A stretch of 64,000 nt of DNA from Hermatobates lingyangjiaoensis (GCA_026182355.1 JAPFBL010001014.1:1-64000), one strand, 5' to 3'; positions 8,802 to 20,530 are shown, numbered from the stretch's first letter. A program made the numbers and translations. Notes: a model not told the origin generated them from the letters alone.

Positions 8802-9292
8802 TCAATACAGGTTTTGTGTGCACATTGCTTAGAACTCAGGTGATTTTAGTGTATCTATACAGGTTTTGTGTGCACATTGCTTAGAACCTCAGGTGATTTT
8901 AGTGTTTTTATACAGGTTTTGTGTGCACATTGCTTAGAACTCAGGTGATTTTAGTGTATCTATACAGGTTTTGTGTGCACATTGCTTAGAACTCAGGTGA
9001 TTTTAGTGTATCTATACAGGTTTTGTGTGCACATTGCTTAGAACTCAGGTGATTGTATTTCGTTTGTGTTTTTCATAATTTCCTCGCTTTGACAAAGTCA
9101 GTTCCACCTACCTAGCGTACTAAATAAGAATTATGCCTAAAATAAATTTATTCTTCTGACAAACTCCAGATCTAATGACAATTATGGAGTGTACTAATAA
9201 TGATTTTTTTACTATTCTATAATATTTTGGAATGCCATGTATGATCAGTGAATTTTTGCAAAATACCCGTCAAAGACGGAAACGTCTGCTAG
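8802..9292 (+). mobile_element. Short Helitron with tandem 5' ends
   Basis: It starts TC at 8802 after an A. Five copies of a 52-base block (caggttttgtgtgcacattg, cttagaactcaggtga) fill 8809-9053. The 3' end has the hairpin CCGTC-AAA-GACGG then CTAG (9289-9292). Subterminal blocks match the longer Helitrons in this window. The right flank is G rather than the usual T. Confidence 0.55.
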
Positions 9293-9429
9293 GTTAGCTG
9301 TAAACAAATAAACTCGACCTTCGAATTTCTATATTTCAAATGACCGTACTTTCAAGTTTCCGTACTTTTTGTTTCTTCTGAATATCATAAATTATCATAT
9401 GGGTATTGGTAATTCACAATTAGGGCAGA

Positions 9430-10016
9430 GTGAGACCGAGTAGCTTAGGCTACTCCAATGTCGTTATCTTAAGCAAACTATACCTTTATTATGCTTAAAC
9501 AGTATTAATAATATGTGTTTTAATGTATAATAAGGCCTAGGCTACTGTAATTTCGTGATCTTAAGCAAACTATACTTCTATTATACTGAAACAATATTAA
9601 TAATATGTGTTTTAATGTATAATAAGGCCTAGGCTACTCTAATTTCGTGATCTTAAGCAAACTATACTTTTATTATACTTAAACAGTATTTATAATATGT
9701 GTTTTAATGTATAATAAGGCCTAGGCTTATTATACATTATACACTCTAATTTCGTGATCTTAAGCAAACTATACTTTTATTATACTTAAACAGTATTAAT
9801 AATATGTGTTTTAATGTATAATAAGGCCTAGGCTACTCTAATTTCGTGATCTTAAGCAAACTATACTTTTATTATACTTAAACAGTATTAATAATATGTG
9901 TTTTAATGTATAATAAGGCCTAGGCTACTCTAATTTCGTGATCTTAAGCAAACTATACTTTTATTATACTTAAACAGTAATAATAATATGCGTTTTAATG
10001 TATAATAAGCATAAAC
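9430..10016 (+). repeat. Tandem repeat, 92-base unit, about 6 copies
   Basis: The unit contains taggctactctaatttcgtg, cttaagcaaactatactttt and gtgttttaatgtataataag. Copies are over 90 percent alike by eye; one carries a short insertion near 9725-9745. Confidence 0.9.
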
Positions 10017-10651
10017 TAACTGTATTCACGTGTATTTGATGATTGTGATTTAAAGCAAGGTGAGGCAGAGAATAGCCTAACTATCCTCCCTTCTGATATG
10101 CCTACGGTACTCCAGTTTCATTCAAATCTTTTCAAATCGGCTATTACAGTATTCAGCCGGTCTAACCCTACTAAACTGTATTGATGCTAGGCTATATATC
10201 TTATGGTACGTCTTGGCCTGCCGTTAACGGTTAGGCTAGGCTTTTTTTTATTATTATAAAGTTTGAAGTATTAATAACAGTGTATATTTAAATTAAAAGT
10301 GTAGTGTGCTAAAGTAAATGAAATTGAGATAGCCTAGCCCTTCTAGAAAGTTTTAGTGAGGTTATATATATGGTATATCTTGGTAAGCTGTCAACCACTT
10401 AGCCTACCCTACCCACCATTGGGCTACCTCTTACCAGTGTTACCAATTTCCGAACTTTCCTGTGTCTTGATATGTCTCGGTCTATATTACTACGAAAATT
10501 CGAGAGTCGAGTGTTTTTACAGACTGTTCTGTTTCCGGTCCTGTTAGTGCAGGACTATAAGTGCAGAAATTCTATTAAAACACTATATGCTAGCGTATTA
10601 TATACTATAATTTTCTATAATTATAGTATATTTTTATTTTTTTTTTTTTAG

Positions 10652-10846
10652 ATAAAATGATCGAAGAAGTACTAAAAGAGTGTGTAACTCGGCTTGAGAA
10701 GGTGACTCGACAAATACAGGTGGCTATTCTTAACTGCATGCTTCAGATGCTAGAGAAAATGCAAGTATTCAAAGAGCCACAATCCTGTACTCCTTTGTTG
10801 TCAGCGATGGTCGACTACTGTTGTACAGCCCTAACATACTCTCTTA
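10652..10846 (+). CDS. Ecm29: ECM29, exon 4 of 6 in window
   Basis: Acceptor after a long T run, tttttag at 10645-10651; donor gtcagt at 10847. With G from exon 3 it reads DKMIEEVLKECVTRLEKVTR then QIQVAILNCMLQMLEKMQVF, ending ALTYSL and one base of the next codon. The pattern (elongated helix, T---IQVAIL--M, then C--ALTYSL) corresponds to the penultimate HEAT repeats of ECM29. The stop in the genomic frame at 10870 is avoided by splicing. Confidence 0.88.
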
Positions 10847-10971
10847 GTCAGTATATAATCGACGCAAGCTAATCATATGTTTAATACAATATTAGTATAG
10901 GTATTTCACATTTAACGACAACTATACACAATACACAAACATTGATGTCTCGCGGTTCAAGTACATCTAAT

Positions 10972-11130
10972 ATATATAAATATATATATACTTTGTCGTT
11001 GGAAATACGATCCAAAACGGACAAATATAGTTCAATATAGACAAAGAAACATAGAGAAATCAAAAGAACACACTTACAGTTTCTAATTTTCGCTTTGAAC
11101 CGTCTCTTAGTCTTAGTCTTGTTTTCTATT
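10972..11130. repeat. PLE pLTR-like family B arm
   Basis: After a TA tract comes ttggaaatacgatccaaaac, then aatagagaaat-type and cacacttacagtttctaatt blocks and gaaccgtctcttagtcttag. The last part switches to family A sequence. Confidence 0.65.
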
Positions 11131-11223
11131 TCATATTGTGGTTTGATCTAAATAATATCTTATGACATTGTTGTTGATTATAGAAGTCGGTTGTGTCAGG
11201 GTTTAATTTCTTTATACTTTCAG

Positions 11224-11295
11224 GTATTACAACACACAGTGGATTGAAGAAAGCCTCCCTAAATCTAATGCTCTTTTTGATAAACAGAACAAAAT
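11224..11295 (+). CDS. Ecm29: ECM29, exon 5 of 6 in window
   Basis: A 72-base exon with acceptor ctttcag (ending 11223) and donor gtaagt at 11296. Joined to A from exon 4 it reads SITTHSGLKKASLNLMLFLI then NRTK, leaving T, which joins GT of the last exon to make Cys. The amphipathic helix matches the last HEAT repeat position in ECM29. Confidence 0.82.
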
Positions 11296-11383
11296 GTAAG
11301 TCAAATTAATTCCTTTCTAAGCTTTGCCAAACAGTTCATGATTTTACTCTCATTATATATATATACATATATTCTGTAACTCT

Positions 11384-12625
11384 CTCTCTTCCTCCCTCCC
11401 TCCCTCTCTTCTCCCTCTATCTTCTCTCTCCCTCCCTCCCTCTCTCCTCCCTTAATCTTCTCTCTTCTCTCTCCCTCCCTCTCTCTTCTCTCTCCCTCCC
11501 TCCCTCTCTCTTCTCTCTCCCTCCCTCTTTCTTCTCTCTCCCTCCCTCTCTCTTCTCTCTCCCTCCCTCTCTCTCTCCTCCTCCCTCCCCCTCTCTGTCT
11601 CCCTCTCTATTCTCTCTCTCCCTCCCTGTCTCCCTCTCTCTCCCTCCCTCTCTTCTCCCTCTATCTTCTCTCCCTCCCTCCCTCTCTCCCTCTCTCTCTT
11701 CTCTCCCTCCCTCCCCTCTCCCTCTCTCTTATCTCTCCCCCTCCCTCCCCCCTCTCTGTCTCCCTCTCTCTTCTCTCTCCCTCCCTCCCCCCTCTCTGTC
11801 TCCCTCTCTCTTCTCTCTCTCCCTCCCTCCTCTCTCCCTCCCTCCTCTCTCTCTCTCTCCCTCTCTTCTCCCTTTCTCTCTCTCTTCTCTCTCTCCCTCC
11901 CTCCCTCCCCCTCTCTTCTCCCTTACTCTCTCTCTTCTCTCTCTCCCTCCCTCCCCCCTCTCTTCTCCCTTACTCTCTCACTTCTCTCTCTCCCTCCCTC
12001 CCTCCCCTCTCTTCTCCCTTACTCTCTCACTTCTCTCTCTCCCTCCCCCTCTCTGTCTCCCTCTCTCTTCACTCTCTCCCTCCCTCCCTCCCCCTCTCTG
12101 TCTCCCTCTCTCTTCTCTCTCTCCCTCCCTCCCTCCCCCTCTCTGTCTCCCTCTCTCTTCTCTCTCTCTCTCCCTCCCTCCTCTCCCTCTCCCTCCCTCT
12201 CTTCTCCCTTTCTCTCTCTCCCCCCATCCCTCCCCCCTCTCTGTCTCCCTCTCTCTTCTCTCTCTCCCTCCCCTCTCTCTCCCTCTTTCTTTTCTCTCTC
12301 CCTCCCTCTCTCTTCTCTCTCCCTCCCCTCTCTCTCCCTCTTTCTTTTCTCTCTCCCTCCCTCCCCCCCCCCTCTCTCTCTCTCTTCTCTCTCTCACTCT
12401 CTCTCTCCCCCCCCTCTCTCTTTTCTCTGTCTCCCTCTCTCTTCTCTCTCTCCCTCCCTCCCCCTCTCTGTCTCTCTCTCCTTTCTTTCTCTCCCTCCCC
12501 CTCCCTCTCTTCTCCCTTTCTCTCTCTCTCCCTCTCTCTTCTCTCTCCCTCCCCCCTCTCTGTCTCCCTCTACCTCTCTCCCACCCTCTCTTCTCCCTTT
12601 CTCTCTCTCCCTCTCTCTCTCCACT
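11384..12625 (+). repeat. 1.2-kb polypyrimidine (CT/CCT) tract in intron
   Basis: Words such as ctctccctccctc and ctctcttctctct with rare G (ctgtctc). It occupies nearly the whole last intron and ends about 80 bases before the final acceptor. Reading frames on the complement (for example 11978-12655, Arg/Glu/Gly only) are artefacts. Confidence 0.93.
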
Positions 12626-12707
12626 TGCACATACATTGACCACCACCACAAACATATTCCTTTATATTTGACTAAACATTGCTCACTTGTTTTCATTTTT
12701 TTTTCAG

Positions 12708-12835
12708 GTAAGTTAAATCTCGAACTAAAAAAGATCGAATCCCTTTATTTGGCACATAAAGAAGACTTGGAATTAAATCCTTTGCCAGAAATAAATTCTC
12801 GTTTAGCAGACATCAAAGAAGCATTCAGATCATAA
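12708..12835 (+). CDS. Ecm29: ECM29, terminal exon with stop
   Basis: Acceptor tttttttttcag ends at 12707. The split TGT codon is followed by KLNLELKKIESLYLAHKEDL, ELNPLPEINSRLADIKEAFR, S and stop TAA (12833-12835). The two other frames stop early. The short charged helical tail after the last HEAT repeat fits the ECM29 C-terminus. No clear AATAAA is visible close downstream. The six exons make about 245 residues of an expected protein of about 1,800. Confidence 0.88.
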
Positions 12836-13236
12836 CTACATTGTTAATATGTTAATTTATGAAGTGTATAACGTATCTGTGTATACTATTCAATATTAAT
12901 TCTTTCAGTATATTTATTTAAAATACACTGGTTTATTTCATGCCGAACTCAGTTCTCTTAAGATCTATAGAAGCTTGATGAGGAGTCATCCTTGAAAAGG
13001 TGTTCACGCAAACTTAAAAATCAAGAGGCCATTTTAGCTCGATGCTTAATATAATAGCTTATGAACTGGTAGGACCGATTTTCAATACCCATTCAAGCCT
13101 ATATTTATGTACGTGGTCACAGTTGGTTAGAGGTAGTAGACAGTCAGAGATTGACAAATCAAAATGAAACTAAACCTATAAATAGAGCTTTATATTCTAT
13201 TTTTCACAGAGTGTCTGCACTACCCTCAGCCAAATA

Positions 13237-13737
13237 CAGTCGATTCCGGTTAATTGGGACACATCGGGACCGAGGCGTTTTGTCTCAATTAAGCGGCTGT
13301 CCCAATTAAACCAATTTCACTTTTTTTTTTGGAAATTCAATTGATTGGTTTTATTAACAATGCCATTAAGCATTGGAAGGGGGGGGGGGGGGGGGTTGTT
13401 TTGCCCCTGCACTGGCTCGGATGGAAAAGATAGCAAATGTGAACATGAGGCAGCTGCGGATTTTTAAAACACTGTTATCGGGTTAAGAAAGAAGCGCCGC
13501 CTTTCTGGCTTTCCTAGGATTTAGAATGGGGTGGTGTTTGTTTTGCCGCTGCACCGGCTCGGTTAAACCGGAACTCAGTTAAAACATACTCGGTTAATCA
13601 GGACTCTACTGTACTAAAATCTTAAATTTACTGTCCCAATTAAACATACAAATTTACAATTGTAGTTCATAGTTTGGTTTCCGTTCTTTGAGATTTGTCC
13701 CAAATTAGCGGCTGTCCCAATTAGATGGAATCCACTG
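13237..13737. mobile_element. Tigger/pogo-type MITE, 501 bp
   Basis: Terminal inverted repeats: cagtcgattccggttaattg at the left and the inverse of cagtggattccatctaattg at the right, flanked by TA on both sides (13235-13236 and 13738-13739). Internal sub-repeats of the cccaattaa block. No transposase frame. Contains a G17 run at 13379-13395. Confidence 0.85.
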
Positions 13738-13824
13738 TACTATGAAAATGGTAAAAACATATATCAAGAAAACTTACCACATACGTCATAACTGTTTAAC
13801 TATTTTCATCTAACTTCTATGATA

Positions 13825-14143
13825 GGGGGCCAGGCTAGCTCAGGGTTACGTGCTCGCCTCTGAAGTGATAGGACCGGGGTTCAATCCTCACCTGGCCCTC
13901 GATTTATTCACGCGGCAGGTGAATAAATCTGAGCATGTCGTCCCTCGGAGAAGGACGTTAAACCGTCGGTCCCGAGCCTGTACGATGTCAGGTACTCGTT
14001 AAAGATCCCTACTCTAAATATATTTGAGTTAGGCAAACTTTAGGACTCCCACTGTAGAATCAATCTTCATTGTGTGGTATCACAAAGGGCCAATGATTGG
14101 CCTACGTGTGTTCCCTTGTGGGACTGCCACTGCAACCTAACCT
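13825..14143 (+). mobile_element. Complete tRNA-derived SINE (LINE-type tail)
   Basis: tRNA-like head with A-box-like ggctagctcagggtta and B-box ggggttcaatcc. Body with aataaatctgagcatgtcgt and cctgtacgatgtcaggtact. Tail atcaatcttcattgtgtggt to ctaacctaa. A 13-base target duplication aacttctatgata / aacttctataata flanks it (13812-13824, 14144-14156). Confidence 0.9.
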
Positions 14144-14545
14144 AACTTCTATAATATATTTAGTCAAAGTCAGAAAACTATGACAGAATACACCAATGTT
14201 GTAACTGGAGCCTAGAACATGGAAAATTTACTGGCATTAACCTTCACACTTCGACAATTCTCACATGAATACAATAACAGAGAATAACATGATCAAATTT
14301 AGCAAGCTTATCATATCTGTCTTGTCATTTTGACTAATCTAACACGACTACTATGAAAATATAAAAAAAATTACAAATACGGGCAAACCTACAATATTAC
14401 TGTTCACGCTTTGACTTCACTCAGAGAAATATTATGAAAGTGGAAAAATATATCAATTTAAGGAAACCAACTGTATAGGTCATAATTTTTTGACTATTTT
14501 CATGCAACTTCTATGATATATTTAGACTAGGTCTAAATAGTTTCC

Positions 14546-14815
14546 TACTTTGACGAAATATATATATTAGAAGAACAAGACGCGCAAGACAAAAAGGTTC
14601 GTGCATTGTATCATAGTTTCTTACTTTGACGAAGTATATATATTACAAGTACTATACGCGCGAGACAACAATGTAAGTGTATTGTGTCATAGTTCCCTAC
14701 TTTGACGAGGTATGTATATTAGATGTACTAGATGGGCGAGACAGCAATGTTCGTGTATTGTGTCATAGTATCTTACTTTGACGAAGTATATATATTAGAA
14801 GTACTAGGTCAGTGT
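14546..14815 (+). repeat. Tandem repeat, 76-base unit, about 3.6 copies
   Basis: The block tactttgacgaagtatatat recurs at 14546, 14622, 14698 and 14774, exactly 76 apart. It stops at a hAT-like sequence cagtgtttcccaaacttttt. Confidence 0.9.
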
Positions 14816-15229
14816 TTCCCAAACTTTTTCGAGTAACCGCCTCCTTGGGTCCATAAACCTATAACTCAACACCCTTGAATAATAATCAGATTCCTAGACT
14901 AAATAACCAAATGAGTAACATTTTAATAATTAAATTAAAATATTACTACTCGAATATTTATTTAGAATCCAATAGATGTATTGTTTCATAGCATATTTAT
15001 ACAAAAGAATTAATACACAATAAAAGAAACTTGGATGAGAATATACTTTTATCATAAAAATGAATTATCAAAACCAATAATTATAAGAAACTGGTTCCTA
15101 GAAATTATGAAACTATATGGATACATTGTTGCATCGTATATACTTTGACAAATTAATTAGAAATGCTCTAAACACGGAAGACAACACCGTTTAAGTAAAG
15201 TGTCATAGTTTTCATACTTTGACTAAATA

Positions 15230-16034
15230 TAAGTCATAACATTTTATTTCTTCTGTAGCAACTTCAATAAAAATAAGTATACTATAAAACTTTTAAAATT
15301 ATTTCATTCAACTTCACTTTTCCACTATATTCACAGGAACACTGTGAAAACGAAAAAATTTTGATAATTTTATCAAAATTATCGGATTTGTCTTTTCGTT
15401 TTACTATCATAACAGGTTCACTATAGAAATAAAAAAAAATCAAATTCAGTAAGCCTATATCATTACTGCTTACCCTCTGACTACTCACAGAAGAATATTA
15501 CAAAAATGTTTTTCAAATAAATAATCTTACCATATTAGTCGTTACCCCTTCACTATTCCAAAGTGACTTCAATATTTTTTGAAACAACATCATTTATTGA
15601 CTATTTTCATACGAATTCTGTGAATATATAAACAAAATTACCTAATTAGGTATACTTATCTTTTTTTTGTTTTTTTCGTTTTCACTATTCTAACATCACA
15701 ACAATGAAAAAAAAATTAAAAAAAATGAAAGAAATTTGACAACTTTCAACCAGACTTTAAATAGCCCAATTTTAGCCCATTTATGCAAAAAGTTGGATAA
15801 ATTAAACGAATTGGACTAATTACTACCAGTCTAATAATATCACATATTTAGCCCATTTCAGCAGAAGTTGAAAATTAATATTAGTCATAACATTTTGTTT
15901 ATTCTGAGGCAACTTCAATGAAAATAAGAAAAATATACAATTTTTAAATTTAATGCATTCTTCTTCACATTTTCACTATATTCACACGAACACTGTGAAA
16001 ACGAGAATATTTATCAAATTTATCACACTTATCA
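15230..16034. repeat. AT-rich region with internal duplication (RepC)
   Basis: 15310-15400 and 15960-16035 share a ctatattcaca-gaacactgtgaaaacga block; 15395-15860 is repeated at 18976-19410. No gene seen. The stretch 14816-15229 to its left is AT-rich without recognisable features. Confidence 0.65.
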
Positions 16035-16966
16035 TTTTTTTTACTTTACTATAAGTAAAGTATAGTGATCGTGAAAAAATTCGATCTCGAGATTTTGACG
16101 GAATTACATGTTTTGAGGTCCCAGAAGTCATTTTATGAAGTTTTTACGATGATGTCTGTGTGTGTGTGGGTGGGTGGGTGGGTGAGTGTGTTAGCATTGC
16201 TTGTTACCACGCTACGGTCCAGAATCTTTGATGGATCAAGTTGATATTTTACACAAAAATGGGCCTCATAAAGACGAAGATCCCTATTGTTTGGGAAGAA
16301 TTATGCATGATGGGAAAGTCACTTTTTTTGCCAAAAACCTTTTTTTTTAAAATATTTATTTCTCCTAAACTAATAGCCCTAGAGTTTTGAAATTTTGACA
16401 TTATCTTTGAGGTTACAAATGGAACAAACGAAAAATATATTCAGAATTTTAAATCAACAGGAAATATTTTTTTTTCAATAAAATGTAAAAATTTTGACTT
16501 ATAATTCAATCTCAAACCTTGTGAGAGCGATACAAGCCATACTGTTTGACGGATCAAAATAAAACTATGCCTAAAAATAGAACATTATGTGTAGAATGAG
16601 TTCAGATATTTTTTTTTAAAATTACATTCGCTAATGGGGCGTTACAGTACGATTTCTGTTTTCAGAAAATGTTTTTTTTACGCTAAACGGCTCATTAAAA
16701 AATAATGAAAATTTGACCCAAAAATGGAACAAAAAATTAGCAAATTCATAAAAAAAAATCATGAAGTTTCAATTATGGGAAAGAGCAATAAAGCTATAAA
16801 AACTGTTTGTTTATCTTAGACTAAGAGATCACCTGCTATACTTGTCGAATTTTTTATATTTTTTTTCATTGTTTACATTGACTTAGAAATTTTTTGAGCG
16901 ATTCCACTGAGATAAAATTGATGTTTATAAAGGAACAATTTAAAACGTTTATTGACTTATATGAGA

Positions 16967-18274
16967 CTAGCAAATTCCGTCTTTGACGGAATCAAAAATT
17001 CTATTATACTTGGTATTCCAACATATCAATTATAGTATTATTCTAATACTATAATTAGAAATTATAGAATAGTAGAAAACACCATTATTAGTACAGTGTT
17101 AAACAAATGCCTCTGTATACACTACATTAGCTGTCTGTCCTTCAGGTTCATGGAAGAACAATCAGTTGAAACCTCTGACTATTGAGCAAGTAAACTACAG
17201 TTGACCATGTGAGAAAAACTTGGTTTCGCTAACTTGAATTCCTGCGTTAGATAAAGTCTCCCTTTCTGAGGGGACCTTGCAATCATTTGAATGGAAACAG
17301 ACAGTGGTTCGGAAGACTCCCCAATACCACATCCAGTCATTATGTCCGCCTCTATGGCATATCTGTGTAGAGCACGAACTCAGAGTCGTGTCCCGTTGCA
17401 CAGTTTTTGGGTCACTCATGTTTCGTAACATGAAATTTGTTACTGCTATAAATTGCAGCATCATTGGTGCTCCTACTTTAAGTTTTTACTCATGAGCAGG
17501 CAGTCCAGGAGAAATAAATTCAGAGTCAAGAAATTCAATTAGATAATGAACTGCTTCTTCATCACTAATCCAATCTCTTTACTGACTTGTAAGTTCTTTC
17601 CTCGGTATGATATAGCGTAAGAACTTGTTTGTTGATTTCTCATGCCTGTTCATATTAAGGGCTGAGAATTGCTCGTTTACAAAACATTTATTCTCAATAG
17701 ATAGTACATCCTTAACTCTGTGAAACACCATTTCAATGATGTCAAATACGCAATATATTCATGTGCTCAATTGAAATTAAAATCAACTAACAATACCTAC
17801 TTGCCACACCTGTGTATTTTCAAAACAAACTTGTCTGTGAAGTTAGGAAAATACAGCTAAAAGCCCCATAACTTCGCTTCTGTACTGAATTAATAATCTA
17901 TTTAGAGCCCATATTTTAAGTTAGGCACACACAAATCCAGTGTCAATGTTTCAGCTCGCTATGTCTTATGGTGGCTGAGTTTACTTGTGACAAATATTTT
18001 TGCGTTAAACGTCCATAACTTCACTTCTACGTTGAATTTCCAATCAATTAATAGCCTATATTTTAAGTTAGACCTACACAAATCTACTGTAAAAGTTTCA
18101 GCTTTATATGTCTTATGGTAGCTGAGTTTACCTGTGACAAAGTTTTGCGGACAAACCGACAGAAATTTTTCTAAGGGTGGATTCGGTTTCTCCAATGTAT
18201 GAAACGTAAAGAAAACTTGAAATGAGTCAGTTCTAAGCAATGTACAGACAAAATCATTATTTTATTTATAAAGA
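16967..18274 (-). mobile_element. Helitron, complete ends, 1308 bp
   Basis: On the minus strand it begins TCTTTATAAATAAAATAATG (T at 18274, preceded by A) and ends with hairpin ATTCCGTC-AAA-GACGGAAT, TTG, CTAG (16967), followed by T. This is the A/T insertion and 3' hairpin-CTRR pattern of Helitrons. The same locus without the insert is present at 24215/24216, so both ends are exact. Confidence 0.9.
17180..17760 (-). pseudogene. Helitron helicase C-terminal remnant
   Basis: Minus-strand frames give GAPTMMLQFI-like text, then CSTQICHRGGHNDWMWY and ETLSNAGIQVSETKFFSHGQ. These align with the Pif1-type helicase end of Helitrons (VGAPI-LLRN, RLIV--L----I--, KSQG-TL---G------FSHGQLYVA). Stops and frame changes show it is dead. 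Confidence 0.75.
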
Positions 18275-18975
18275 TGTAAGAGGAATACTATGTGGAGGAA
18301 GATTATAACACTCACTCAGAAAAAATCCGTATATATGTTATTTGACAAAGGGGAAGGAAAATGATCTTATTAAATACTAAGAAGCCGTAAAATTCCCAGT
18401 ATAATAATTCTGTTAAAAACCAAAAATGTAAAAGATAATTCAAAATTGAAATCATTCGTTTAGAGATTAATAAATGTAATTATCGTACATTTTTAAATAA
18501 CAAATCACCTTAAAACAACATTTTCTTCGCTGTTTAAGATGTTTTCAGAGAAAGAAAGGTTATTTTCCTGTTTTAAATTTGAAAATTTTAGTTTAATATT
18601 CAATGTAGAAGGATGTCAAGTAAACGATATAAGAAATTTACTGGCTATTTGAACAATAGCCATGTTCTCTTGTAGGATAATATTTCGTTTCAAGAAATGT
18701 TCACATTGGTTTTTCAAAAATGTTATTACTGCTGTAGTTATACTAATGAAATTATTTGCAAATAATAAATTATTTGTGATGTACAGAAATAAGCTTATAA
18801 ATTGATATGAACTTCAATCACTATCTGTACTACTTCACGAATGAAATGCTAATAACTATATCCCATTTAGATATTTATGTTATGCTTAAATGAGACGTTA
18901 TGTTTTATATACTCAAGAAATTTGACATTAAGTTACTTATAGTAAAGTAGAGTGTAGGCCACTCCAGATTTTTTT

Positions 18976-19410
18976 TTTTTGGTTTTGACTAACATAGCAG
19001 GTTCATTATAGAAATAAAAAAAAAATCAAGTTCAGTAAGCATATAACAAAAATGTTCACCCTCTGACTACTCACAAAAGAATATTACGAAAATGTTTTTC
19101 AAATAAATAAACTTACCATATTAGTCGTTACCCCTTGTCTATTCCGAAGCGACTTCAATATTTTGTGAAACAACTTCATTTGTTGACTATTTTCATATGA
19201 ATTCTGTGAAAATAAAAAAAAATATCCTAATTAGGTAGATTTATCTTTTTTGTTTTTTCGTTTTCTCTATTCTAACAGGAGAACTAATAAAAATGAAAAA
19301 AAAATAAAACCTAAAAAATAGTAAAAAATGAAAGAATGTTGATGACTTACTACCAGCCTTTAATCATATCCAACTATTAACCCATCTATGGAATAAGTTC
19401 AATGAATTAA
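18976..19410 (+). repeat. RepC copy
   Basis: Matches 15395-15860 in the same orientation: accatattagtcgttacccc and gtttttcaaataaataa blocks are shared. The RepB-RepA composite lies between the two copies. Confidence 0.7.
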
Positions 19411-19429
19411 TCGAATTAGTGTCTTTGAT

Positions 19430-19560
19430 AGATCAAGTTGATATTTTACACAAAAATGGGCCCCACAGTGTAGATGATCCCTATTGTTTGGAAAGAATTA
19501 TGCATGACGGGAAACTCACTTTTTTTTTGCCAAAAACCGGTTTTTAGAAAACATTTTTTT
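19430..19560 (+). repeat. RepB fragment
   Basis: Shares caagttgatattttacacaa and aattatgcatgacgggaaac with 16230-16330. Confidence 0.75.
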
Positions 19561-19685
19561 CTGTACACATTAGAAACACCACAGACAAATTTTAAACAAC
19601 CCAAAACTACAAAGCATACAGAGAGTAAAGAACACGAAGATGATTTTTTAGGAGAAAACGCCTCCACGTTACATCATCCCAAATT

Positions 19686-20440
19686 ATGAATCTGAACAAC
19701 AATTTTAGTATCCTACCTTATTTCATTTTGCCCCACACAAATCTGAAAATATATATTGATACTGGTAGTTCTAAATCATTTATTAACCCACTAATTCCAA
19801 AGAAAATTTCTCACAATTAATTAAATATGACCCCTGTAAAATCACATCCCCCCATGGTAGTTCGATTCAAAAGTTTAGCATTTCTATACCAAGTTTTAAA
19901 TTTTTTCACACCGAAAAATCAAGTCTTAAATTTCATTTATTTTAATACCACTCATTTTTTGATGGATTAATTGGTCTAGATAATTTAAAAATCATAGAAG
20001 CAAAAATAGATTTAATTAAGGACAAATTAATTAACCTAAACAAGAAATCGACATAATATTTAGAGACAGAAAAAACAACATTCAACTAAACAGACAAAGA
20101 AACGTCACAAATGAAAACACAATTAACGTACCCCCAGAAACAGAACAAGTAATCAAATTAAAAGTGTAAAATTTAAAAGAAGGCAAAGGTTATATACCAA
20201 ACTTAAAATTAATGAAATGGAAATTCCAGAAGGAATAGTTTAAAAACTATGAAGCATATTGTTTAATTAGAAACACCAGTAAGGATGCAAAAAGCTTAAA
20301 GAAAATAAAACCTATAACTGTAGAAATATTTTATCTTAAACGCAAAAACGAGTCCAACGTTCATTTGTTAAATATTAATGAAACTAGTAAATTCGACTTA
20401 TCACTTATACGTACAGAACATATGAATAAAGAGGAACAAT
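19686..20440 (+). pseudogene. Gypsy-type LTR retrotransposon protease/pol-start remnant
   Basis: Conceptual frames give LKIYIDTGSSKSFINPLIPK, the retropepsin DTGSS motif, then FDGLIGLDNLKIIEAKIDLI (the GLIG-DNL protease end) and later LSLIRTEHMNKEEQ, the R-EHLN-EE motif before Gypsy reverse transcriptase. Several stops and a frame change interrupt it. No LTRs recognised. Confidence 0.7.
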
Positions 20441-20457
20441 AAACCTCGTTTATAAAG

Positions 20458-20530
20458 AAAAATAATCGCGCTAATGGGTAAGCGCGCCTTACTGCACGAA
20501 AGAAAGCCGGGTTCAAATCCAGCAATTTGA
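20458..20530 (+). tRNA. tRNA-like pseudogene or SINE head
   Basis: An A-box-like gctaatgggtaagcgcg and a B-box gggttcaaatcc at tRNA spacing, but no clean acceptor stem. It cuts the Gypsy remnant right after the EHMNKEEQ motif. Confidence 0.4.

Larger units (their letters stand above)
16035..18975 (-). repeat. RepB-RepA composite, minus orientation, Helitron inside
   Basis: Starts tttactataagtaaagtatag, holds a tgtgtgtgtgggtgggtggg tract, and ends gtgtaggccactccagattt. It is the inverse of the units at 23517-26754. RepA is split by the Helitron at 16967-18274. Non-coding; the family recurs as pieces at 19430-19560, 39985-40510, 45575-45650, 47100-47275 and 49400-49700. Confidence 0.8.

Noticed and set aside
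8809..9053. Regular 52-base direct repeats as a CRISPR-like array
   Set aside because: There are no unique spacers, units are contiguous, and the block is a Helitron end in a eukaryotic genome.
11978..12696. Long minus-strand reading frames of Arg/Glu/Gly
   Set aside because: They are translations of a polypyrimidine tract in an intron; no complexity, no start context, overlapping frames equally open.
13825..13900. Functional tRNA gene at the SINE head
   Set aside because: Boxes A and B are present but stems are not complementary and the sequence continues into the repeated SINE body; the same holds for the heads at 32094, 32639 and 59930.
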